Assembly (NCBI GenBank): GCA_022432975.1
Contig: CM039512.1
Location: 38,627,936 to 38,691,935, forward strand
Length of the DNA stretch: 64,000 nt
From: Begonia masoniana
Taxonomy: Eukaryota; Streptophyta; Magnoliopsida; Cucurbitales; Begoniaceae
Direction: 5' to 3'
Shown: piece after piece, positions 55,171 through 64,000 of the stretch
How positions within the stretch are numbered: the first letter of the stretch is position 1
Layout: every line of letters begins with the position of its first letter
Notes under the pieces: model-generated
Told to the model about the DNA's origin: nothing
What the model saw: only the letters and a program-made list of their open reading frames with translations
Database searches by the model: none
Translations under genes and position numbers: made by a program

Positions 55171-57489
55171 AAAGAGGAGTTTGCTTACCAGGGAATGAAT
55201 AGGTTGAGTGGGTCGCCTACTTCCAATTCTATGAAAGTCCAAGAGCAGTTTAGAGGTGAATGCTCAGTTTATCTAGCCATAGTGGTTGATACTCAGTTGC
55301 TCAACGGGGTAAAACCGAGAGACCTTCTGGTAGTTAGAGAATTCTCTGAGATTTTCCTCGACGATCTTTCCGGATTACCACCGGACACGGAGATCAAATT
55401 TATGATTGATGTCTATCCAGGCTCTGGGCCTGTATCAAAGAATCCGTACAAACTGGCACCTGTTGAACTAAAGAAGCTAAAATCTCAGTTGGAAGAATTG
55501 TTAGACAAGGGTTCATCTGACCTAGCTTTTCCCCTTGGGGTGCGCCAGTTCTGTTCGTTAAGAAGAAAGACAGAACTCTCAGGATGTACGTCGATTACAG
55601 AGAGTTGAATAAATTTACAGTAAAGAACAAGTATCCACTGCCCTTGATTGATGACCTGTTTGACCAACTGCAGGGTGCCCGAGTGTTTTCGAGGATTGAC
55701 CTACGCTCGGGTTATTATTAGTTAAAGGTCCGAAGAGAAGATATTCAAAAGACGACATTTCGCATGAGGTATGGGCATTACGAATTTTTAGTAATGTCTT
55801 TTCGACTTACAAATGCCCCTGCAGCATTTATGGATTTGATGAATTGTGTTTTTAAGGAGTATCTAGAAAAATTTGTCGTCGTTTTCATTGATGACATCTT
55901 GATCTATTCAAAGACGAAGGAAGAGCATGAGGAGCACTTACGGATTGTTTTGAAGATTCTGTGTCAGCACCGGCTTTATCCAAAGTTCTCCAAATGTGAA
56001 TTTTGGTTGGACAGAGTTAACTTTCTCGGCCATATTATATCTCAAGAAGGGATTTCTGTGGATCCGACCAAGATTCAGATTGTCACGGAATGGCCGCAGC
56101 CTAAAAATGTGCGAGAGGTGCACGGATTTCTTGGGTTGGCTGGATATTATCAAAAATTCATTGAGCGGTTTTCAAGAATTGTTGTTCCTCTGTCCCGGTT
56201 GACGAGGAAGAATGAGAAGTTTGCATGGTCGCCCGCTTGTGATAAGAGCTTTCAAGAGCAGAAAGAGAGATTGACTACGGCTCCGGTTTTGACACTGCCA
56301 ATTGAAGGTGACAAGTTTAGCATATATTGTGACGCGTCTAAAGTTGGACTTGGATGTGTATTGATGCAAGAAGGGAGAGTTATCTCATATGCTTCTCGAC
56401 AGTTAAAGCCGTATAAGCAAAATTATCTGACGCATGATCTGGAGCTGGCGGCAGTCGTCTTCGCATTAAAGATTTGGAGACACTACCTGTATGGGCAACA
56501 ATGCGAAGTGTATTCAGACCACAAGAGCTTGAAATATTTATTTACACAGAAAGAGGTGAATATGCGACAACGAAGATGGTTGGAGTTTGTCAAAGACTAT
56601 GACTTCGAGATTAAATACCACCTGCGGAAAGCGAATAAAGTCGCAGATGCCTTGAGCAGGATGCCTACTACGAGTCAGCCTTCGCATGCAGCAATGTCGG
56701 TAATGTTGAGGTCTGAGATCGAGAAGTTTGGTGTGGAGATTGTGGCTGAATTGTCCACTATGCTCACAAACATTTCTCTTAGGCCGACAATAATAGAAAA
56801 AATTCGAGAAGCTCAATAGAAACACTTAGAGTGCGAGAAGTATCGGTTGAGCATGACCTCCGAGGACTCGTCCGATTTCCATTTTTCGGATGATGGCGTA
56901 TTAAAATTCAGGCATAGATGGTATGTGCCTGATGACGAAGAGCTAAAGAAGGAAACTTTGACCGAGGCACTTTCTTCAGCATACTCTGTGCATCCGGGAA
57001 GCACGAAAATGTATAGAGATTTAAAACAACATTTCTGATGGCCTAACATGAAGAGAGAGGTTACCAAGTACGTAGAAAGTTGCCTGGTTTGTCAACAGGT
57101 TAAGGTGGAGCATCAAAGGCCGGCAGGAACTTAACAGCCCTTGCCAATTCCGGAGTAGAAATGGGAGCAAATTTCCATGGACTTTATAGTTGGACTCCCA
57201 AGGACGACGAAGGGACGCGATGGCATCTGGGTGATAGTGGACCGTTTGACAAAGTCGGCCCACTTTCTATTAGTGAAGATGACCTATTCCATGGATCAGC
57301 TTGCCGAGCTGTATGTACAGGAGATTGTAAGGTTGCACGGGGTGCCCATTTCAATTGTCTCCGATAGAGATGCCAGGTTTACTTCAAAATTCAAGAAGAG
57401 TCTGCATAAGGCTATGAGAACTCAGTTGAATTTCAGCACAGCGTTTCATCCTCAGACTGACGGACAGACAGAAAGAACAAATCAGATTC
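55171..57489 (+). pseudogene. pol: Element D pol: protease remnant, RT, RNase H, integrase N-part
   Basis: Begins EEFAYQGMNRLSGSPTSNSM, joined directly to the truncated zinc knuckle. RT follows (LKKLKSQLEELLDKG; frameshift after 55510; [11 protein letters not shown] with a TAG at about 55720; catalytic FIDDIL near 55893; [19 protein letters not shown]). RNase H is largely intact ([42 protein letters not shown]). Integrase has the C..C zinc part, MDFIVGLPRTTKGRDGIWV, VSDRDARFTSKF and HPQTDGQTERTNQIL, with stops near 56817, 57036, 57132 and 57154 and a frameshift. It is interrupted at 57489 by solo LTR H and continues at 61521. RNase H and RT are clearly less damaged than gag. Confidence 0.9.
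57485..57489. repeat. Target site duplication of solo LTR H, left copy
   Basis: GATTC, repeated at 61516-61520. Removing H joins NQIL to LEDMLRAC in the integrase. Confidence 0.96.
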
Positions 57490-58540
57490 TGTGACGACCC
57501 CAACCCGATCAGGGCCGCCACGGACTTGCTGTGACATAATCATTACCTAAGCCCTCGTATTTTTCACATAAACTTTTTCATTTTTACTTTAAACATAACC
57601 CAAAACCCTTAAACAAACTAACCTTAACGTAACCTTAACTTTAAACTCTCGTAACCACGTAAATTTTTCTTTTTATATCACTCATAACGTTTCGACTTCT
57701 AAACCATTAAATTGAAGTCTCGGATTGTTGAAATCCCTTAAAATCACTCATTCCTCGATCATCAAAACATGACACTAATATAACCTACAATTTCAGACAA
57801 ATTCAAGAAAACGAACTGCATGGATCGCTCTAAAAATCGAGCTTATCCTTACCTGTTAAAAATAACCCAAGCAGTTCCAGTATATTTCTAAAATTAAGAC
57901 TCTACATTCTAAACAATCTACTACCACTACATATACATCAAAACTCGACTATTCATACATCTTTCTATCAAAACATTCAATCTACATACTTAAACACTTT
58001 GATACTTTCACAAACAAAACCGACACATAGACCTACTAACGTAAAATTATCAAACAAAACCCAATCAAATCCTCAAAACATAGATCGAGCGTAAGCACTA
58101 AATTCCCTAAAACATCACCAAGGACATACATTAACAAATCATTCAAAATAGTACTACTTCAAACCTATATCCACTATAAAATTTCCTGAATATTAAACTT
58201 AAATATACACCCTAAAATCCATCACCTTTCTAACCAACAAAACTAACTCACATCCATTCGCCACCAAAACAGTTCGGGGCACACCATCGGATCATCTAGC
58301 CAAACCAAAACACACCCCGTCGCCACGAGCACCATCCGTCGACCACCTATTCTTTGTCATCGAGTTCACACCTGTCACCTACATCATGCAACATAAACAG
58401 TAAGCCTAATGCTTAGTAAGAGAATGCTCTATGGATGACATATGCATGAATGCGTGACTTTTCATAAAACATGTTTATTTCGTTTCGTTTTGTTAAACCA
58501 TTTTCTTGCCCCGTGAAAGTCGTAACTTGCCCCGTGGTAA

Positions 58541-60045
58541 TTGCCCCGTGGTAACATTCATAACTTGCCCCGTGGTAACATTCATAACTTGCCCCGTGGT
58601 AACATTCATAACTTGCCCCGTGGTAACATTCATAACTTGCCCCGTGGTAACATTCATAACTTGCCCCGTGGTAACATTCATAACTTGCCCCGTGGTAACA
58701 TTCATAACTTGCCCCGTGGTAACATTCATAACTTGCCCCGTGGTAACATTCATAACTTGCCCCGTGGTAACATTCATAACTTGCCCCGTGGTAACATTCA
58801 TAACTTGCCCCGTGGTAACATTCATAACTTGCCCCGTGGTAACATTCATAACTTGCCCCGTGGTAACATTCATAACTTGCCCCGTGGTAACATTCATAAC
58901 TTGCCCCGTGGTAACATTCATAACTTGCCCCGTGGTAACATTCATAACTTGCCCCGTGGTAACATTCATAACTTGCCCCGTGGAAACATTCATAACTTGC
59001 CCCGTGGAAACATTCATAACTTGCCCCGTGGAAACATTCATAACTTGCCCCGTGGTAACATTCATAACTTGCCCCGTGGAAACATTCATAACTTGCCCCG
59101 TGGTAACATTCATAACTTGCCCCGTGGAAACATTCATAACTTGCCCCGTGGTAACATTCATAACTTGCCCCGTGGAAACATTCATAACTTGCCCCGTGGA
59201 AACATTCATAACTTGCCCCGTGGTAACATTCATAACTTGCCCCGTGGAAACATTCATAACTTGCCCCGTGGAAACATTCATAACTTGCCCCGTGGAAACA
59301 TTCATAACTTGCCCCGTGGAAACATTCATAACTTGCCCCGTGGTAACATTCATAACTTGCCCCGTGGTAACATTCATAACTTGCCCCGTGGTAACATTCA
59401 TAACTTGCCCCGTGGAAACATTCATAACTTGCCCCGTGGTAACATTCATAACTTGCCCCGTGGAAACATTCATAACTTGCCCCGTGGAAACATTCATAAC
59501 TTGCCCCGTGGTAACATTCATAACTTGCCCCGTGGAAACATTCATAACTTGCCCCGTGGAAACATTCATAACTTGCCCCGTGGTAACATTCATAACTTGC
59601 CCCGTGGTAACATTCATAACTTGCCCCGTGGTAACATTCATAACTTGCCCCGTGGTAACATTCATAACTTGCCCCGTGGAAACATTCATAACTTGCCCCG
59701 TGGAAACATTCATAACTTGCCCCGTGGAAACATTCATAACTTGCCCCGTGGTAACATTCATAACTTGCCCCGTGGTAACATTCATAACTTGCCCCGTGGA
59801 AACATTCATAACTTGCCCCGTGGTAACATTCATAACTTGCCCCGTGGTAACATTCATAACTTGCCCCGTGGAAACATTCATAACTTGCCCCGTGGAAACA
59901 TTCATAACTTGCCCCGTGGTAACATTCATAACTTGCCCCGTGGAAACATTCATAACTTGCCCCGTGGAAACATTCATAACTTGCCCCGTGGAAACATTCA
60001 TAACTTGCCCCGTGGAAACATTCATAACTTGCCCCGTGGTAATAG
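58541..60045. repeat. 24-bp tandem array, about 63 copies
   Basis: Unit AACTTGCCCCGTGG(T/A)AAC plus ATTCAT. Copies are identical except for one T/A site. About 18 consecutive T copies stand at the left end, then T and A mix. Because 24 is a multiple of three and the unit lacks stops, at least four frames stay open, none with gene character. Confidence 0.98.
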
Positions 60046-60292
60046 TTCGTATGCACCTTTTATAAAACATGATGCATGAGGAGTTCATAGACATACATAG
60101 ACATATCATCAACCATTCACAACGTACATGGACAAGCTTTACTCATAACAAGCTTAACAAACCACTAATAACTAACATTCTAGGCTACCCGACTCATTAA
60201 ACCCACAGTCAGAAAATCATCATCGAAGACACAAAATCCTAACGTTGTCACAATGTAGGGCCTTAAGGGCCGGAAACCTAACATCCACTTAC

Positions 60293-60337
60293 CTGGCGTC
60301 CGTAGTAAGCCGAGCACCGTCCAAAGGTCGTCTCCAC
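60293..60337 (-). other. Putative 45-nt mini-exon in LTR H
   Basis: On the minus strand between ATGCTTTAG and GTAAGTGG. It keeps GTGG.GACGA...GGACG words and ends TACGGACGCCAG, like family A (TACGGACGACAG). Confidence 0.6.
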
Positions 60338-61076
60338 CTAAAGCATTTCACAATTAAGGCATTAAACCGATCCTAAATAAACGAAACTCTAAACTTAAAC
60401 TAAGTCTCTAGTCAAATCCAACTAAACCTAATTTGGGTTCGGTAAAAACCGACCTAAAACTTCGAACGCGCGTAACTTTTCGCGTCGGTTATCGGAATCG
60501 AACGATTCCAGCGGCCACATACTCCTCTAATAACCTATTTTAATCTGCCAAAAAGGAATTTTAAAACAAATGACCGGAACTAGGTCAAAAAGGGCAAAAC
60601 CCGAAATGCCCCTTTTTCCCAAAATTTCACTTTTTCAATTTTTTATCAAAACTCTCTCAATTCCTCACTAATCTATCCTCCTAACATCCAATTAACATAA
60701 TCTAATAAGAAAACCCAGATTCCCACACGAAAAACCCGAGCTCCAAAAACCTAGCCCTCAGTTTTTCCCCAAATCCGAGCTCCTCATTGCTCGGCAATCC
60801 ATGCCAGCACCGAGCTCGGCCAATTGACGCTGAAAGCAACCAAAAAGGGCCGGTGGACGGAGCTCAATCGAGCTTGCCACTGTCGGCCATGAACAGAACG
60901 AAAACAGGGAAGAAACTCAACCTGTTTTCGGTCAGGTCTGGCGCGGAGAAGGCCGAACCGAGCTCTGGTTCAGCTCGCCGGAGTTCGCTCGTCTGAACGG
61001 TGGTCGGAGCCGTGGTCGCCGTCGGAGGGTCGCGCGTCTCCCTCTCTGCCGTCGGGGCTCGCTTGGCGTCGGGGTG

Positions 61077-61101
61077 GAATGGCTTCATCGTGAAGCCATT
61101 C
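61077..61101. other. Perfect hairpin in the LTR H leader
   Basis: GAATGGCTTCA, TCG, TGAAGCCATTC: an 11-bp stem, related to the one at 19001-19026 in S1. Confidence 0.8.
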
Positions 61102-61515
61102 AACTTTTGTATAAAAATTATAAATAAAAATTATAATTTTTCTTTTACTTATCAAATTACTTAAATGCCCCTCCATCAATTCTATGCTTAATTCTTCAAT
61201 TAGTCCATCGATTCGGTTTCTCTGCAATTTCCTTATTTCTCCAAATATTCCAATTTAATCTTAGAGTTCTAACAAAACTCACCGTTCACAAAACAGACTT
61301 ATTTTGCTACTTTTACGAATTAACAAACTAAAAGGCTAAAACGGGAACTCTAGCATTACTCTTTCGATTTGGATTTCTAAAATTTCACTTATTCTTCTAC
61401 AAATCCCCATAAATTTCTAGGGTCCTAATAAAACTATCTGCTCGCAAAACGGACCTAATTTACTTATTTACGAAAATAGCCTTGGAGCGGAAACCCGAAA
61501 AACTCGGGTGTTACA

Positions 61516-61520
61516 GATTC
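61516..61520. repeat. Target site duplication of solo LTR H, right copy
   Basis: GATTC, matching 57485-57489. Confidence 0.96.
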
Positions 61521-61835
61521 TTGAGGATATGCTCAGAGCTTGCGCAGGGCTCGTGGAGTAGATATTTGTCGTTGATTGAGTTCTCATACAACAATAGCTT
61601 TCAGACTACCATCGACATGGCTCCATATGAAGCACTGTATGGACAGAAATGTAGGTCTTCGTTATATTGGAATGAGGTTGGCGAGGCTAGCATAATTGGC
61701 CCGGATATTTTACTGCAAACGGCAGAGAAGATTGTCGTTATTAGGCAGCGCATTGAGGTAGCACAGAACCGCCAGAAAAGTTATGCTGACACCAGACGGA
61801 GGGAATTGAAGTTCAATGAGGGTGACGAGGTATAT
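61521..61835 (+). pseudogene. pol: Element D integrase, C-terminal fragment
   Basis: Continues from 57489: LEDMLRAC, a deletion of about 11 bp compared with B that shifts the frame, then GSWSRYLSLIEFSYNNSFQT, APYEALYGQKCRS, GPDILLQTAEKIVVIRQRIE and SYADTRRRELKFNEGDEVY. The reading is cut at 61835 by LTR I. The chromodomain-like tail would lie beyond the window. Confidence 0.9.
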
Positions 61836-62169
61836 TGTAACGACCCTAAATCTTATTCCTCGAAATTCCCATAAAATTTGAACTTAATTATTACCCTCGC
61901 CCGTTCTCGCTTAAATCATTTTCATTTTTCTTTTATTGCATTTTTCATTCGTTCATCATTTGTCCATTCGTTTCCTTTTGTTTCGCTCGTTAGAGAACGG
62001 ACTTGGGCATTACAATCTATATCTATCGACATTTTGGTTCTAACTTATAACATACCCAAAATGACTCGTCTAGAATACTAAACCTAGGTAGCGGATGACT
62101 ATTGTGTGTGGAAGACTCGTTATAAAGTAAAACTAACCAAAATCCCCAAGTTTGACGCCCTATGTGGTA

Positions 62170-62545
62170 GGGGTCGACACTTCAAAGGTCTATTTCCTCT
62201 TGGGTTGCATCCCTTTGTAAGTTCGGTCGACACCTCGGCTGAGGGGTCGACACTTCAAAGGTGGTTTTACTCTCGGGTTGGATCCCTTTGTAAGTTCGGT
62301 CGACATCTCGGTTGAGGGGTCAACACTTCAAAGGCGGTTTTACTCTCGGGTTGGACCCCTTTGTAAGATCGGTCGACACCTCGTCTGAGGGGTCGACACT
62401 TCATGGACAGTTTTGCGCTCGGGTTGCATTCCTTTGTAAGCTCGGTCTACACCTTGTCTGAGGGGTCGACACTTCAAAGACAGTTTTGCTCTCGGGTTAC
62501 ATTCCTTTGTAAGATCGGTTGACACCTTGTCTGAGGGGTCGACCC
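62170..62545. repeat. 73-bp tandem repeat with GTCGAC palindromes, about five copies
   Basis: Units contain CCCTTTGTAAG(T/A)TCGGTCGACA, CCTCG(G/T)CTGAGGGGTCGACA and CTTCAAAGG. Spacing of CCCTTTGTAA is 73 bp at 62211, 62284 and 62357. It lies at the palindrome-zone position. Confidence 0.92.
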
Positions 62546-63116
62546 CTTGCCTGGCAAGGTGTCTAGCCCTGCAGGCACAGGTCTACCCCTGCAAAGGCAA
62601 TTTTTACATTTTGTACACAATCAACACCTCCAAACTTAACCAACTCTACCTATTCAATATCTATTCCATCACCATCCATAAACCGAACATTCAATCTCAT
62701 CAAATCCCGACACAAAACAACATATTCGTCTCCAAAATATCCAAACTCATTCCAAATCCGGTCTATTTCATCAAACCTATCCCAAACATAAATACCATGT
62801 CTATTTCATCAAAATATCATTTTATCCATCAACATTCATCTATACATAGCGGAAGCTAGTCAAAATTGTCAAAATAGGCATCCTATACATACGTTCACAA
62901 ACTATCCAAAATAATCATCCAGACCCAAGCATCCTAAAATTAGTTCTATACAATTCATCCAATAACATCACCCATCTGCCTGTTTCAATCCAAAATAACC
63001 CAAAATACATAACCTACAGCTCCCACGGGTCGTGTACGCATCGACTACGTCAGCCGCTCCCACGAACATCCTCTTTCAAGCTGTAGGCTCATCGGGTGGA
63101 GGGACATCGTCCTCAC

Positions 63117-63131
63117 CTTGCTCGTAGTCAC
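63117..63131 (-). other. Putative 15-nt micro-exon in LTR I
   Basis: On the minus strand GTGACTACGAGCAAG between TATGGTGTAG and GTGAGGACGATG. Confidence 0.5.
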
Positions 63132-63701
63132 CTACACCATAAGGACACCTATGAGATAAAAATGTCAGCAAGTTCTACGTAAATGTATATGCATGATCAT
63201 ATATGCAATGAAAGCCGTCCATGTAATTTCATTTATCAATACGTGTCAGTCTATGGTTATCGGAAACGCTCGACAGATGGATAGGGAACATCAAGCGGTC
63301 AGACAGCCCACACCATCTAAAGGGAGGAAAATCCGATCACCACGGAACGCCGGATCTGAACCTCATCCCCGATAACCCCATGCCATGGTTGTTTACTATG
63401 ATACTTTACTTGCCTTTACATGCATTTCCTTTTTCATAAAAACTGATGCGCAAATTCATTTTCATGACGTTTTAAAAACCGTGATGCATGAACAATTCAA
63501 TGAACAATAAAGCATACATGACGAGCATACCATCAAAACCTCACAATTACTATCAAGACATCACAATACTTAAACTATAAAATAACTAAATTTTAACTAC
63601 CCAACCAAAGCAATTAAACAAACAATGCACTAAACAATCCTCAACACAATTTCCGACATATAGTGTAGGCCAATTGGCCACAGTAAGTCACGAGAACTTG
63701 C

Positions 63702-63746
63702 CTCGGGTCCTTAGCACACCGAGCTCTTTGATTCGAGCCTTGTCAC
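63702..63746 (-). other. Putative 45-nt mini-exon in LTR I, intron 1 present
   Basis: On the minus strand it lies between ATGCTTTAG and GCAAGTTC (a GC donor). It starts GTGACAAGGCTCG, the closest match to the 45-nt segment of B. Upstream is AT-rich sequence similar to intron 1 of C (words like GCGTGAATTGCTCGA). Confidence 0.6.
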
Positions 63747-64000
63747 CTAAAGCATTTAACAATGTCCTTTGTTAAAATCGAACCTAAACATCAAAATTTC
63801 GTAAACTAACGAAACTCCTAACTAAAGGGAATTTTCTAAAATTCTAATAAACCTCTCTCGGGCATTTCATCGAGCAATTCACGCTCACCAATTCTAAGCC
63901 TCAATTAATGGAGATTTCCTTAAGCTCCAAACCCAGTTTCTCAATCAAACAACAAATACACCAACTTATTTTACTTAATAACATTCAATAATCGTCTATA

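Larger units (their letters stand above)
57490..61515 (-). mobile_element. Solo LTR H, 4.0 kb
   Basis: On the minus strand it starts TGTAACACCCGAGTTTTTC and ends GGTTGGGGTCGTCACA, with a perfect duplication and no internal region. In sense order: U3, leader hairpin (61077-61101), donor near GAAAACAG|G (about 60905), mini-exon 60293-60337, a GGCCCTTAAGGCC-type palindrome near 60260, the 24-bp array, then GATGTAG|GTGACAG|GTGTGAA, a reduced micro-exon block. The hairpin zone typical of other families is weak. The leader resembles that of S1. Confidence 0.93.
50533..64000 (+). mobile_element. Element D: decayed Ty3/gypsy element, runs past the right edge
   Basis: Hybrid 5' LTR (50533-54108), primer site, gag pseudogene, internally deleted pol, then integrase split by solo LTR H and by LTR I. 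The 3' LTR is not in the window. Confidence 0.82.
61836..64000 (-). mobile_element. LTR I (minus strand), runs past the right edge
   Basis: Plus-strand start TGTAACGACCCTAAATC directly follows GAGGTATAT of the integrase gene. TATAT (61831-61835) would be the duplication, and its partner is outside the window. In sense order from the edge: intron 1 sequence, mini-exon (63702-63746), CCAATTGG palindrome, the block CAGATCCGGCGTTCCGTGG shared with A and B, a micro-exon (63117-63131), and GTCGAC-rich repeats (62170-62545). Whether it is a solo LTR or a full element cannot be decided. Confidence 0.85.

Noticed and set aside
58541..60045. CRISPR-like regular array
   Set aside because: Units are contiguous without unique spacers, the DNA is a plant genome, and no cas genes are present.
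58413..60112. Four overlapping frames of 512-547 codons with 8-residue repeats
   Set aside because: The 24-bp tandem unit has no stop in these frames. All frames are equally open, which argues against selection for a protein.

Overview
The window is intergenic heterochromatin of a plant nuclear genome, very probably a eudicot. Evidence: Ty3/gypsy polyproteins of the Tekay/Del chromovirus type, primer sites complementary to plant initiator Met-tRNA, an Athila-type pol relic, hAT and Mutator-type MITEs, and no host gene that I can recognise. I cannot name the species.

Layout. Positions 1-20424 hold a minus-strand gypsy element (called E) whose reading frame is still open. A gag-only plus-strand element (A, 419-10885, target duplication CTTAA) split it inside reverse transcriptase. 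The 5' LTR of E (12979-20424) holds a 5.1-kb minus-strand solo LTR (14187-19335, duplication GAAGT), whose end carries a tRNA-like SINE. Positions 20679-42559 are a four-deep nest: probable LTR F, then decayed autonomous element B (21798-41210), then solo LTR G (25248-35864, duplication TTAGC) in the protease of B, then young gag-only element C (26305-34344, duplication GAAAT) in G. Positions 42560-50532 are older DNA with an Athila-lineage pol relic, three MITE-like elements and diverged direct repeats. From 50533 to the right edge lies element D: a hybrid LTR, broken gag, internally deleted pol, split by solo LTR H (57490-61515, duplication GATTC) and by LTR I (61836 to edge).

How the parts work together. 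A and C encode only Gag and keep LTRs, primer site and polypurine tract, so they must borrow reverse transcriptase and integrase from autonomous relatives such as intact E or B/D. They are TR-GAG-type non-autonomous elements.

Most unusual signal. The LTR families differ greatly in sequence but share a layout that looks like a spliced leader. It has an early AG|GT donor, a mini-exon that is 45 nt in five families, a second donor followed by the palindrome GGCCGATTGGCC or a relative, a hypervariable tandem array, then a 15- or 18-nt micro-exon between GTGTAG and GTGAGG. Each family fills the array slot with an unrelated repeat: GAAT (about 250 copies), AACCTTTTCGTT-type (3.5 kb), a 24-bp unit (about 63 copies), or a CCTTCGGTATACAG unit. 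A palindrome-rich zone follows near the LTR 3' end, reaching about nine perfect 44-bp hairpins in the 5' LTR of A. The LTRs of B lack the first intron exactly at the predicted junction, as expected if a spliced transcript was once reverse-transcribed. The exon/intron reading is inference; the conserved motifs, lengths and arrays are visible directly.
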